Assembly: GCF_000189635.1 (NCBI RefSeq)
Contig: NW_002476241.1
Coordinates: 248,001 to 312,000, forward strand
Direction of reading: 5' to 3'
Source: Tetrahymena thermophila SB210
Lineage: Eukaryota; Ciliophora; Oligohymenophorea; Hymenostomatida; Tetrahymenidae
DNA length: 64,000 nt
The notes under the pieces were generated by a model. It ran no database searches. It saw nothing but the letters and a program-made list of their open reading frames with translations, and was not told the origin of the DNA. Made by a program: the position numbers and the translations under genes. This document shows positions 41,701 through 55,000 of the stretch, one piece after another. Every line of letters begins with the position of its first letter. The first letter of the stretch is position 1.

Positions 41701-44079
41701 GTTTCAATCATATTTAAAAATTCTTTATTATTCGTGTTTGATGGGTGTGCGCAGTAAACTATTATACTTGCATCTTCTACTGATAGGATTCCATTCTTAT
41801 TGTAATCTCTTAGGAATTTTCTAATACCTTTATATGTTTTTAAGTCCCACTTTTTATTCTAAGTGCTAAGCCTTTTTTATAAATATTTATTTATATATCA
41901 TAATTAAATTAGTATAAGAAGGAGGATTTTAGATAGAATACCCAAAATCATCAAAATAGTCTTGTTATAAATTTTTTGAAACAATTTTTTTTAAATTTTA
42001 AGACTTTGGTGATAGAAAATCGTCAAAATAAAATTTATTCATTTTTCACTTTTGACAAGAGTCTATTTTCAATTTTAAAATTAGAATTAATAATCCTAAC
42101 TAACTAATTATTTTTACCCTTTTTTAAATTTTTTTAATGAAGATCTTTTTTCCTTATTTTCAAAGCTCACATCCATTTTGGTAGGAGTCATTTTTTTAGC
42201 ATACTATTCAGCTATTTATTTGAGCGATTAAAGTAATTCAGATTCGTCATTAAAAATCTTAAAATTTTAGTATGCTGTAATTAAGTCTGGGTTTTTTTTT
42301 TTGACTTGCTTCAAAATATATTTGAATTCATCATCTTCAAAAATATCTCTAAATCTTGATTAGCATAGTATTTCAATAAGTTCGAATGTGATATCCTAAC
42401 TGACTAAACTTTATAATCAAAAAAATATTTAAGATTCATATTGAAGTCTTGTAATAGTTTTATTTTTAGGTAAATTTAATAGGTATTTATTTTACTTGGG
42501 AGATTCGTCTGATTTGAATTCATGTGGTAGAATAGAATTTTGTTGTTAGGAAGAGTACATTAAAGTTTTGCTAGGGAGATTAAAGAAGTTGATGGGTTGT
42601 TATTGTTAATCCTAAGTAAGTAAATGATCTTATTAAGTTGCAATTGAAGAACTCTTAGGAGTGTTTTTTATAAAATTGTTAATTGCATCAACTAGCTCAG
42701 AGTTGATTGGTTCTTTTATTGATAATTCTCTTTCGAAAATCATTTCTTTTCCATGATATAGTTAGAAAAGATAAGGGCTATCAGAAGGAACAAAAGCTCC
42801 TTTTGATCTTTTTGAAGGATAAAGTGAATAGTAAACTTCAATATTAGGGAAAGGTTGATTAATTTATTTGGCTATTGAATTTCCTTCCTTTAATTGTTCA
42901 TGGTCATCGAAGAAGAGAACGCAGTAAAAATTAACAGGCACTGTATCATGCATGAATGCTTCAAAGTCATGTATCACTCTACTCATATTCGTAGGTGTGT
43001 CATCATATTGCATGATTGTGTTATTATTAGTATTTGAGTGTAAAACACTATTATTATTTGTATACTTAATTTAATGGTTTAAATCATAGCTTGCAGAACG
43101 ACTTGCCCTAGGGTTTGTTGCATTGAATTAGTTACTGCTGATATTTGTCTGATTTATTTAAATAAATTAATTTAAGGTGGAATTTAATTTAAATTAGTTT
43201 AATACCTTTGATGCATTCATAATTCCGCTTCCAGCTATATAGTGAGGTGAAGAATCTCTTCCTCCAAAATCAGCTGCTGCACTACTTCCATATTGAGAAC
43301 CATCTAAGTTAATAAATCAAATAAATTGATTAATAAACTTATTAAAAAAGTATTAATATCTATAAATATATATAATTTATTTATAGTTTTAACGTTTTAA
43401 CTGCATAATTGTTTAAGGGCAATATAATTTTACTTGTATGATTTGATCGAGGCTTATTGGGAGTTGAGGTACTAGGAGTGGGTGCATATATAACCTGGTA
43501 AGTATTCTATGGATAAAACTCTTGACAAAAGAAAGCAGCTAAGTCGAATATATTATCTAATTTTGTTTAATTTTATATATTTGTTAATTTGGTTTCATGC
43601 TTAACAGCCAGTTAAGATCAAAATCTGTAAAATAGTTTCCTAAAAATTTAAATCATATTGTACAAGATTTTGCAAACGTTCAAATAAATTATTGTTCAAA
43701 TCATGCTAAATTTGGAATTAAAAATTTTAAATATCCTTTCAGTAATAGATATTTTTACAATATTATTTGATATGTATTTAGAAAGATTAAAAAAATAGCA
43801 AGTATTTTTGTAAGTAAATTATAGAATAGAAATGCTTAATATTATTAAACTATTTATGGGAATAAATAGATTCTGTTTGTAAGCTTGGCATTGAATTTCA
43901 GATTGTAAATTACTTGTGACTATATCTTTGAGATAAATTATTGAATTTGTTGGAAGACAGAATATGCTCCTAATAAAAGATGCAAATTAATTTGTATTGC
44001 TCCAATCTGTTATGTATAGATCTTGCTAATCCTTCTAATAGATCAATGTAAATTTCTTTGGCGATTTGTGCATCTACAT
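38722..44079 (-). CDS. 13-exon protein with recurring acidic module and EF-hand-like loop
   Basis: Exons: 44079-43759, 43705-43606, 43556-43434, 43303-42496, 42408-42118, 41871-41676, 41568-40726, 40508-40342, 40119-39990, 39937-39764, 39706-39599, 39542-39428 and 39260-38722, giving 1304 aa with all phases consistent. No known family was recognised. A module of about 30-40 residues recurs at least five times: KKKNPDLITAYQNFKIFND, DDVLSPICGAFMNLRA, KEDINVLSAFEVYLHDQD, GDSMLFELYKKFKENRD and DNDDPLIKSIFEVYNFTKD. Each has an acidic start, a central aromatic and a D..[DE][LF] end. One EF-hand-like loop (DYNKNGILSVED) lies in exon 6. Exon 4 has a compact alpha/beta-looking segment (NFYCVLFFDDHEQL). 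Middle exons are Asn/Gln/Ser-rich. A split into two genes at 42118/41871 is possible but less likely, because the module occurs on both sides. The start ATG is the least certain point. Confidence 0.65.
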
Positions 44080-44711
44080 TTTTCTTACTATTTAAATTTG
44101 TTTAGTTGTTTGTTAGTACTTGCTTGCTTAATTGCTAATTTATCAACTATTTGTTATGTTTATTTAGTATAAATAATCAGTAGATGAATGAATTATTAAT
44201 TATATTTTTCAAATTTTGATTGTTTGTTTGTTAATCTCCTTGTAAGTATTTATTGAATAATTTATTTATTCGTTTTAATTATCTTATTACACTTCAAAAA
44301 TTTTAATTAATCTTAACTTGCCAAATTATAATAAAATCCTTGAAAAAGATTTGATTTTTTATTTAAATTTTATTAAATTATTTAAAAAATATGCATGCAA
44401 ATAAATCTTATCTTATTTAACTAAAGATTATCCTTTCTGCTTTATTTAATTAATATAGATATCTACTCATTTATTCATTTTTATACTAGTATATTTAAAA
44501 AAAAATAAATAAATCAAACTTGTAAATCATACTATTTTTACACAAATTGTAGTCTAAAATAAATTATAATTATAAATTAAATCTTTATTTTTTTTAATTT
44601 TTATATGCAGGTATAGAATAGAGACTATTCTTTATATATATATTTATTTATAAATATTTACAAAGATAATTTAATTACTCATAATAATTTATTATATAAA
44701 AGAAAACTCAA
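44080..44711. other. Intergenic spacer
   Basis: About 0.6 kb of A/T-rich DNA between the starts and ends of two minus-strand genes. No feature was recognised. Confidence 0.6.
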
Positions 44712-47019
44712 TCAAAATTTGCTTAAATTTATAGCATCAAATGAAACTCCTTATGAGATTCTGAAAGATTTTAATTTTGTGTTTTTCATTACGTTTTTGG
44801 CTATTTTATATGAATTCAAAGGCGATTCATGCTAGTTTGGAGCTTTCTATAGTTGAAAATTATTTACATTTTAGCCCATAGAAAATTAATTAGTGTTTGA
44901 CTAGGGCATTGAAGTGATATTGCTTTATAAAAAACTATTGTGGTTGTTTGTATTTTGAACATTTGTTTAATCAGCTGATTAGTTGATATAAGAGATGTTA
45001 GATGTTATGGCTGTATTTGCACCAGAATGAAAAGTTTTGCTATTTCTCGATCTTGGTGCTGGAGGCAAATAGTTGTTATTACTAGGATTTATTTTTGTTT
45101 CTATTTCACCTTAACTGTTATAATTTTTTTAATTCTCTAGCAGATTAAATTCATTTTTTGCATGATTTTCCCCTTGAGTTTTTACTCTGTTGGAATAATT
45201 ATCCAATTATGACTTTATTAAATCATTGGTGAACTAAAATTCGTTCTACGAATTGAGATTGCTGAAACTATTTTTTTTAGATTTCTCAGGGGAAGAGTCA
45301 AAAGCATAATTTTATTTGTAATATGCTGTCAAATTATGTGGATTATGTTATGGATCTTAAATTTTTGAATTACTATTTGTTCTCACACCTGTGTCTTTAT
45401 TTTAATTCATTTTAAGACTGTCAATTTCTTATCCAAGAATGCTATTTCTATATTTTTTTGCTAAAACTTGTGGATTTTAATACATATTTTATAACTATTT
45501 TGATTTTCTATTTATTTGCTAACTCTTTTAAAAAACTTTTATAGCTAAATTATCGCCTTCTTTTAAAATGACCTCCTAACCTGTTAGCCATGGTTTATGC
45601 AAATAATTTTTTGAAGTGTCATTTTAGTTACTCTTTTTTTAAGTATTATCTTCGTCACTATTTTCATCTTTCATTTCTATTTTCATTTAGTTAAATTATA
45701 ATTCAAGTAGAGATAACCTTTGACTGAGTGTCTACAGTTTATCTTCAAGAGTTACTTCTTCTTACAAAATTTCTTCTTTAACTGATGAATTTTAAGTTGG
45801 AATTTGCAACTCAATTTATTTGTTATCGTTTTGTTGGTTTTGCTATTCGCTTAATTTATTTGAGGAAAAAGAAGGGAGATCATTTAATTTTTAGGAAAAA
45901 TTTGAGTCTTAAGTACCGCTTTATCTAACTATTTAACTAGGCGTTACAGATCTCTGTTTTATTTTATCATTGAGTCTATGACTTAGAGTCTAAGAAATAA
46001 GGTCCATATTCTCTTGAATCTTTTCAAAATTTTCATTAAAATTAACAAGTTGTGATTCAAGCTGGTCATATTTGTTTTTTAGTTTAACAAAATCAACATT
46101 GTTTCTTTCTTTTTCGCATTTTCTAGTTATTTAGCTAATTTATTCAATTTATTTCTACATATTTTTTAACTCCTTTTCTGCATTAAGTATCAAATCATTA
46201 GAAGCAGTTTACTATTTTTCAATAGTTTCTTGAACTAATTTAATTTCCCTTTTAATATTTTCTTTAGTTTTATTCTCAATTTTTTCTAAAAACCCAACAG
46301 ATTTCTCTTTATTCTAGCTATTTTCTTGCTCATTATTGTTGCCAAAAATATTATCTAAAGCTGAAATAGCATCTTTACTAGCTTATACCTTAATTTGATT
46401 TAACTAATCTTAAATTCCAGGATTGTTTGTAATAAATTCCAAAACTTATGGACTCGTTGTAACAATATTAATAATTCTTTCTTCATTTTTTTAATCTTCC
46501 ATTGCTTGTTTAAACATTTCTTTAGTTGAATCAGCTTCTTTTTTAATTAAAACTAAAAGCTCATTGTTATCTTAGATTTTCATATTTACTCCCCTGCTAA
46601 TATCATCTAATCTCTTATTAATCTTATCTATTTCTTCTTCCATTTTTATTCTCATCATAGTATTTTAATTTTCACATTTGTTTTTAACTTCTTTCAAATT
46701 AGCATTGAGAGTCTGGTTTGTTAAATTAAAATTCAATTGAGTTTCTTCTGCTATTGTTTTACACTCGTTAATAACCTAGTCTTTTACCATTAAAAATAAA
46801 CTCTTTATCAAAATTTAAAAATAACTTACTTTGTTTTGTAAAATTTTATTCTTATTTTGCTTTGAGTAAAACGTGATTACTCTCTATTTCTACTATTTTC
46901 TCATTTATAATGTTAAAGAATGCGATAATGCACTCTGGTATATTGTTCCATTTATTCTCATCAAATATCAAAGGACCCTTAATCTTAGGTTAGCTATTTT
47001 AGTTATCTCGCTTAAGCAT
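44712..47019 (-). CDS. Coiled-coil protein of unknown function
   Basis: Two exons, 47019-46830 and 46780-44712 (TGA 44714-44712), separated by a 49-nt intron, giving 752 aa. The ATG at 47019 starts MLKRDNQNSQPK. Exon 1 contains a hydrophobic patch (PECIIAFFNIINEKIVEI) that leads into heptad-like sequence. Residues about 75-330 are rich in Lys, Glu, Ile and Leu with long stretches suited to coiled coil (MEEEIDKINKRLDDISRG, KQIEQISQITRKCEKERN). The C-terminal half is Asn/Ser/Gln-rich and probably disordered, ending KNVMKNTKLKSFR. No catalytic motif was seen. A cytoskeletal or basal-body type structural role would fit a ciliate but is speculation. Confidence 0.7.
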
Positions 47020-48096
47020 AATTCTTACCTCGAATAAAAAGATTTTTCAACAATAAATGAATTAAGTTCGAGGATGTTGCAAAAATATGCTTTTTTACAA
47101 ATGAGCTTCTTTTTAATTATTCAAATATTATTTGATTAATGCAAATATTTTTTGGTTATTTAATTTTTATCAAAATTCTTTAAATTAATTTGCAAAATAA
47201 TTTAAGATAGTGAGTGAATGATAAGCAATACATTCTTATTATTAAATCAAAATGAATGATCTAAATAAAAGATCTATTTATAATAATTTTTATTGATTCT
47301 AACTGCTATAAATATCCTTTCTTTTCCAATATTACCATTTAATTTTCGTAAATGTGAATCATTTACATTCGCACCTTCTCATTACCATAATCTTTGAGAA
47401 TATTTAAATGAAACTGATTAAAGAATTCACTAAATAACACAATTAATAAATCAATTACTCATAAAATATGCTTTAAAATTCAATTAAATAATAGCTTACA
47501 TTAATTCTTCCAATATTAATAAGATTAATTTTAAACTCTAAATATGTTAATTTTTAACTCTGATAAAATCATTACATTTTTTATTTTACATTTACAAAAT
47601 AAATTCCTAGTCGTTAAGGTTTTTAAATCAACTCTTAATATGTAAAAAAAATTTAACTTATTAAATTATTAAATCTTAGCTAACTTTAAAGTAAGTCATT
47701 TTATTTGTTATTATCATGAACTACCTTGATGAATTTTAATAATATTTTTTTTCTAGTTTAATTTTATAAAATCATAATTAAAACTTAATTTTACACTTTG
47801 CTTTAATTAAATCTTTTAACTATCAAATTTGTGTAAAATTTTTTGGACGATAAAACTAACTAGGCAAGCTAATTCTTATATAAATAATATCTATCTATTT
47901 CTTAGAGTAAAAGTAATTGTCTCAATAGACTTTAGATATCATTAATATTGATCAAAATTTAATAATTTTCTTTTAACCAAAAATTTATCAAAATCAAAAA
48001 GTTAACAAATAATACATATCACAATTACTATTCTACAAATATTTTAGGTAAAACAGGAAAGGCTCATTCTATTAAAAAAAGGGGTTTTAAATAAAA
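47020..48096. other. Divergent intergenic region
   Basis: About 1.1 kb between the start of the coiled-coil gene (-) and the start of the Rab gene (+), so it should contain two promoters. It is A/T-rich. The sequence GAGGTAAGAATT directly upstream of the coiled-coil ATG resembles a 5' splice site but needs no intron in the model. Nothing else was recognised. Confidence 0.55.
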
Positions 48097-49189
48097 ATGA
48101 ATTAGTACGACTATTTATTTAAGTTCATCATTATCGGAAATACAAGTAATTTTAAGTTGTTAAACAAAACATTTTAGCTATGTTTCAATGCTATAGAGTT
48201 TATCCTACATATAAAAATGAACTACTTATTTTTATAAATAAATAAATAAATACATCAATATTTTATTAATAGGTGTTGGGAAATCTTGCATTCTTTCTTA
48301 GTTTACTGAAAACAGATTTAAAAGAGAACACGATGCGACTATAGGAGTTGAATTTGGTTCAAAAAATATAGAGGTTGATGGATACACTATTAAAATATAA
48401 ATATGGGATACAGTAATTAATTGCTAGAAATTTTCAAATTATAAAGCTTATCATTTATAATTATGTAAATAGGCAGGATAGGAATCATTTAGAAGTATCA
48501 CAAGATCCTACTACAGAGGGTAAATTATATATAACATTATTTTATAGAATTAAATTAATGAAATTTCCTTAAAATAGATCTGTTGGCGCTTTACTAGTTT
48601 ATGATGTGACAAAAGAAGATAGCTTCTAAGATTTAAACAAATGGATCAGTGATGTCTCTGAAAACGCTAATAAAGATTTATCAGTAGCTGTTTTAGGCAA
48701 CAAAATTGATTTAGATAAGTAATATTTATCAATCAACTTTTTTTATTTTGATTGAGAAAATAAAATATATTTAATCTTAACTTCCTTAACTTAGTCGTGA
48801 AGTAAAAGCAAAAGATGGTGAAGCATTTGCATCAGAAAGAAATTTTCTTTTCTTTGAAACATCAGCTTTAAATGGAGATAATATTGGTGAGGCTTTTTAT
48901 GCATTAGCTAAACATGTATTAGATAGAATTATAGAAAAGCAAATAGATTTAACAGATCAAGTAATAATAATAGATAAATAAAAAAATATAGTTTTAATTT
49001 TAATAATAATAATAATAATAATAATAGAGCAGTGGAGTAAAAGTAGGAGCTAAAAGGGGAAAGCAAAAGAATTTTATATAGAATTAAGTATAAAATACAG
49101 CTATAGAAAGCTAAAAATAGAATATAGAATTAGATCAAAGCAGCGAATCTATCTCTATATCCAAAAAAGGATAAAATTGCAGTTGTTGA
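48097..49189 (+). CDS. Rab2-like small GTPase
   Basis: Six exons: 48097-48145, 48273-48412, 48473-48519, 48578-48718, 48795-48960 and 49028-49189, giving 234 aa with consistent phases. The sequence tracks the Rab2/Rab4/Rab14 group: YLFKFIIIGNTSVGKS (P-loop 14-21), HDATIGVEFGS (switch I, effector loop), WDTAGQE (61-67), FRSITRSYYRG, LVYDVTKEDSF, GNKIDL and ETSAL. The catalytic Gln of AGQE is present. The P-loop reads GNTSVGKS where GDTGVGKS or GDSGVGKS is usual. The C-terminus ends CSCC (231-234), which suits Rab geranylgeranylation. It should act as a GTP-switched regulator of vesicle traffic, by analogy with Rab2 between ER and Golgi. The subfamily call is moderately certain. Confidence 0.92.
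49001..49026 (+). repeat. TAA trinucleotide repeat at the 3' end of Rab intron 5
   Basis: A run of TAA units ends in the AG acceptor of the 67-nt intron 48961-49027. Without splicing the run itself would stay open, but the frame beyond it loses the CSCC end. That supports removal of this intron. Confidence 0.7.
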
Positions 49190-50087
49190 AAAATTAAAAT
49201 CATTTCTAAACAATAAAATTTAAAAAATTAGCTTTTGTTATGTCATATATAGATAGATACTGCTAAAGCGAAAGTAACAAATAAGTTCTAATTTTAAATA
49301 CAAGTTCTTTCTAAATTTAAAATAAAATGTAATAATAAATTAACACAAGGCAATTCATTAAATTATTTCTGTATTAAAATAAATTGTCTCTTTATGTAAT
49401 ATATAAAGTTTTATATCTCTTTTAAAAAAATTACTATTTATAATTGTTCAAATTATATTCAAATTCTTCAAACATAAGAATTCAACAGAAATAAAAATAA
49501 AAAATATATGTGAAAATCTAAAAATTAATCAAGATGCTTATTCAAATTTTAGAAATTATATTGCCATTTCTCATAAATGAAAGCTTCAATATAATTAACA
49601 TTCAAAAGCATTTTATTAAAAAAAAACTATTTATTTATTTATACAAATTTATCAATAAAATACTTAATTTGTAAGAATCTAAGGTATAGTATGGTTACAA
49701 AATAGTAAAATAAAATTGTTAATATTTTTTTGAAATATTTATTCAAAAAATAAATTATTAAAGTGTTAAAAAAAATTATTTAGATATAGCTTCAAAATTA
49801 ACTTTTTCAAAAATCAAACATCAAGATTAAAAAATCATAATATTAAAATAAAAAGATAAATTAATTTAGATTTTGCTAAGAATTGTTAAATAGTTTTTGA
49901 AAAATTTTCTTTGCCTTTTAAGTAATAAATAAATAAATTAATTACTTATATAATTAGTTTAATTATTACACATACTTGAAAATAAATACAAATAATTAAA
50001 ATGAAAGTGTATATATTTGGTTAATAAATGTTATTTTTAACTAAATGTTATAATGCTTTTTTGTTCATCGCTATTATCAAAATATTT
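49190..50087. other. Intergenic, convergent 3' ends
   Basis: A/T-rich spacer between the Rab gene (+) and the CdsA gene (-). No feature was recognised. Confidence 0.6.
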
Positions 50088-51518
50088 TCATACTAGAGTT
50101 TTGTCATTTAAAATAAACATTTTAATGTACATAAAGACTATTGGAGCACTATACATAAGAGAGTCAAGCTATTTATAGAGAAATAAAATATTAATTTGAA
50201 TGAATATTTTTTAAATAAATTTTACTCTATCTAGAATACCACCATGGCCTGGGAAGATAGAACCAGAATCTTTTGTATCAGCAGCTCTTTTTACAAAAGA
50301 CTCAAGTAAATCTCCATAAACTGCAGCTATTGACCCTAAAAATCCGATTATTATATATTAACTGAGAGAAATATCTGGCATCACAGGTGCCACATGAACA
50401 TTGAAGAAATAAATCAAAATATTTGTTAAAACGCTATTAATTTTTAGTAAATATTATTTATTTTTAAAAAATATCAAAATAAATTGTGTTACCTAAGTAA
50501 AACAGCTCCAAATACTCCTTCTATTGTCTTTTTAGGAGAAATTCTAGGGCAGAATAACCTTTTACCTAATGCAGAACCTGTTTTAAAGTTATTTTTATTA
50601 ATGTTAAATATTTCTAAATATTGAAATTTTTAGTTTACCCATAAAAAGTGCTCCATTATCACTCTGGAAGGCAGTGATAATATGTAAAATAATAAATGAG
50701 TATCCCTTTCTATTTATTCATATAATTAAATATTTATTGCGGCTAAAATATTGTTTAGAATTAATTTTTTACTCATAATTGTAAGCATAGATAATAAAGC
50801 TTAAAGGTTAAACGAAGATTAAAAAATAGAAAACATAGCCTGTAATGTAGCCAAAAGTAAGCCACAACAAAGTTTTTTCATCTACATCTTTTTCTTTAGG
50901 TTTTGCTTAGAGAAACTTAATCAAACCGCACAAAGATATCATCATTATTGTTAACTATTTATTGGTTATTTCAATTGTTTAATTTAATCTGAATAATGCT
51001 GAATACAATTAATTAGAAACATGAAAAAATGAAAAAGTGAAAAATTTTCAATTATTTCAAATAAACTTAAAATTATTACAAATTGATAGAGCTCTAAATC
51101 TGACTAACTTTATGAAAAGTAAACTGCTTACAGGAAAAATAAAATAGGGAGATGGATAAACTATTGTTTTGTTGATTTAAAAAATATTTTAAATATTTGC
51201 AATAATGAAAACTAAATTATTTGATTTACTTGTAATGAACTCAGTTTATCAACATAAAAGTAATATTTAGAGGATGTCTATTTTTTTAATATCTCGCTTA
51301 TTATGTGGGTGTATTCTTAAAGCGAAAAAACGCTAGCAGCTGCATATTTTACAAATAATGAATTGAAAATTTTGAAATTATATGTAAAATTGATAAATCT
51401 AAAGATTATAACTATTACCTATAACTACTATTAATAAAGAAGTCTTAAACAAGCAGGCACCTAAAAGTATGGGGACCGCTATAACTCCTGTGATAATTCT
51501 TTTTTTCCAATCTACCAT
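50088..51518 (-). CDS. cdsA: Phosphatidate cytidylyltransferase (CDP-diacylglycerol synthase)
   Basis: Eight exons: 51518-51419, 51339-51230, 51160-51080, 50954-50773, 50709-50639, 50577-50493, 50433-50226 and 50168-50088, giving 305 aa, all in phase. It makes CDP-diacylglycerol from CTP and phosphatidic acid, the precursor of phosphatidylinositol and cardiolipin, in ER or organelle membranes. The N-terminus ([20 protein letters not shown]) is the first membrane helix. The middle has further hydrophobic helices and [17 protein letters not shown], then ISPKKTIEG. The family signature is at 255-281: [18 protein letters not shown], then ILDRLDS, with the Lys-Asp, PGHGG and Asp-Arg-x-Asp residues kept. 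Its short N-terminus and length resemble bacterial-type CdsA more than long animal CDS1 proteins. Confidence 0.93.
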
Positions 51519-52096
51519 TTTATTAATTTGTTATTTGCTATCAGAAAACTAATTTTCAACTATGAGGTATCTATATATCTTAAATATTTTTTGCTTTTAA
51601 ATAATCTAATTGCTTAATTTCTTATTTAATTAAAACTTAATCTTTATGAAAGTAAAGCGTGTAAGATTTCTATTTAAAATACAACATTTTTTCTTAATTA
51701 ATTTTATGATAATTTAAAATTAAATAAATGTATCTAAATTGTAATTGTAAACAAAAAAATCCTATGAAATACCCCAAAACAAATCTTTTGAATTTATTTT
51801 ATTATTTTATTCACTTTTAGTGAATCATAATAATAATATTTAAATATTTATTTCTTATAGCAATTTAAAATACTATTTTATAAAATAGAAGTAAATTTTT
51901 ACAAAAAGTAACCATCAAAGTAATTTTAATGAAAAAATGATTTAATTAAAGAATGAATGAAGTAAAAAAAAATTAAATCATAAAAAAATTAACATCTAAA
52001 ACACAAACAAACAAATAAACAAAACAAAAAAGTAAAAAACTTATTATTAAACATTTATCAAATAAGTTTAAAATTACAATTATTTTTTTATTTGAA
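51519..52096. other. Intergenic spacer
   Basis: About 0.6 kb of A/T-rich DNA between two minus-strand genes. It should carry the CdsA promoter. Nothing specific was seen. Confidence 0.6.
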
Positions 52097-55000
52097 TCAA
52101 TCAGAGTTTTTTTATTCGTTGTTTGACTCTTCATCTTCAAATTACATGTTTGAGTTTCTTTTTATCTTATCTTTTATTATTTTGTCATCAAAATATTATT
52201 CCATACCAGGAGTTGCCATATTAGGATCATAAGTCTTTACGCTTTGCTTATTAATACCATAGAAATCTAAATTATCTTAAAACTTTTTAGGAGATTCATC
52301 ATCGTAATTAGTTTAAATTTCTGAGTTGTAGAAAAGTGCTTTATTATTTCCTAATTTAGAGATAATAGGCTAATTATTAAAAATACTATCTGTATGTTTC
52401 AGCTCTCCTGACTTATCTTGGAGATAATTTGATTAAGTAACTTAGCTTCTACGCATTTCTTTCATCTCAGTATTGATTCCCAACTACTCCTACTCTTACA
52501 ACATTTTCTTTCTTGCTAAAATTTGGGCTTTTACTTTTGCATATGCTTCATCCAATTTACCAGAATTATATCTTGATTTATTATTTCTGATTTATATTAT
52601 TAGCAAAAGAGTTAGGAGAAGCGAAAGTACTATTACAGTAATTACCATTGACAAAGGGGCTTGACTATTTCCATTATCATCACTTTTTGGTTTAGCAAGG
52701 AAGTGGTAATTTAAGTCTTCATAAAGAGTAGCTGAGTTTTCACATTCACATATTACTTACTAATTTTAAATTTAAATACTGCTACAAAGCTAATATTAGT
52801 CAGAGTTCAAATCAACAAGACTTAGGCAGACAAGATTTTTTAAAAGTTAAGGTTAATAAACATCAAATGTAAAAGTTATATTAATCTTAAATGGAATTAA
52901 AGGTAAGTCAGATTAAAGCATTCTACTACTAAGTGTTTAGTTTTACCTGCTTGTAATGTACATAATCAATGGATAGAAGCGAGCTTAATTTTTAAAGATG
53001 GGGTTACTCAATTTGTGAGGATTTACTTTGAACGAGTAACGATTGATAGATATTTAGAGTCCAACAGATTCATAAATTGAAGGTTCAAATAGCTCACCTG
53101 TTGTATCAAAAGTAGGATCAAATATTTACTTAGTGCTTGCTTAAGTAATAATTCTTGTTGGATCTCTGTTAATCTTAGCTAGTAGCTGCATATCTTTTGT
53201 ACCATATCCGACGCCTTCATCATAGTCAATTAGAAGATTTTGAATGATTCCTTCCAAGCTATTTATTGCACTAGAAATATCATTTGCTGTAAAATCAGGA
53301 CTCTCATTCTTGATTGCATAAGAGATACTATTCATTACATTAAGTATCATGTTGTCTATGATAGTTTGCTAATTGTTATCAATAATTTCAGTGTTTATAA
53401 TATCATTGATTTCCTTGAGATTATTTTAAACTCCTATTTTTGATGTATAAGATGTAGATGTCACAAGCTTTGGTAAATTATCACTAACAAAAACATCTTA
53501 ATATGAAATAGGGTTGCTTAATATCAGGGCATTGTATAAACCATTAATAGTTTGATCATATTAGAAAGTCATATAGTCAGAGCAATCAAAGAGTAAGTAG
53601 TTTTGATTGCACACACAATTTGATTCAGATGCTTAGCATCTACCAAAATTGCACTGAGTATCATTTGAGCAAATTTACTGATTGTGTATGTAAATCTAAT
53701 AGAAAATATTGTATAATGAGAATTAGTTGTAAGTATTAAGATATTGATTCACTTAGAAAGACAAACTTTTTAAATTTTAAAAGGCTCTAACAAGACTAAT
53801 ATCAATTGTGCCAAAGTATTTTTTGAAGCTAGAATTTTGACTTTAGACTAAATAAACAAATCTAACATTACCTTCATGCAGCAAAAAATTATCTATCCTT
53901 TACAATATAGTTGACCCATCACTTTGAGTGACCTTTGTGTATTTAGGATTAGGAATCTACATAAGATTATCTTAGGAATACACAACACATTTATTAAGAA
54001 GATAAGGTATATTTTCATTTGTTACATTTTAATTCTATAGAATGTTGAACTCTTAACTATACTACTCTATAGAATCATAGTATAAAATAGTTATATTAAG
54101 AGCTGAAGATTAAAATGCGGGTGGTATAATTATTTGTAGTTAAAAGGTATCTCCTATAGCATAATTATTTTAAGAGTTTTAGACAGTGTTTGTGATAGAA
54201 ATAGCAATGTTTGGTATACAACGCAAAGATTTAGGATCCCAATTAAAATTTTAAGCACATTAAGAGCAATGATTTAAAGAATCACATTATAAACAATGCG
54301 GATCTACTACGGTAGAGCATAATTAGCATGTATTTATATTATTGTTTGCTGGGCTAGGTGCTAATATTTTAGTATTAGCACATATGCAAGCTGTATTAGC
54401 AGAGTTTAAATCATAATTATTAAAGCATTAAGTGCAAGTTGAAGAATTAGAGCAAGAAGAACAATTAGGATCTAATTAATTGCAGTTGATGCATGCTTGA
54501 ATATTATTGCTAGGAATGTAGTTATAATATTCATTTTTGTTACATTAACGACACTTCTAAAGGCTAGAATCATAAAAGTAGGTATTAGCACATAAAGTGC
54601 ACAAATTATTACCTGAACATTTAACACAGTTTTAGTCAAAATTAATGCATGGTATGCATTAATCGTTGGTACCTGATTAGCTGGCGGGAACTAGATAATT
54701 TCCATCTGGACAATTACATGAGGAACCATCAGAAGATAATTTAAAAGGTTATGTGTAACAGGCAGTACAGGTAGTAGTTGACGAGCAGCTTAGACAGTTT
54801 TTAATTAAGCTATTACATTTGCTGCATGAACTATTTGATGAAATATATGTTGAATCAGAAGGACATAGCTAACAGCCACTGGGGGTTAAGACGTAAGGAG
54901 CATTACAAGCAGTACATTAGCTACTGTTGCATTATGTGCAATTAGCATATAGACTTGAGCAGCTTGTGCATTTGTTATTAAAAAGAGCTCTATCATTATT

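Noticed and set aside
48081-48086. GGGGTT, the Tetrahymena telomere unit
   Set aside because: A single copy, with no G4T2 or C4A2 array anywhere in the window, so it is neither a chromosome end nor a telomere addition site.
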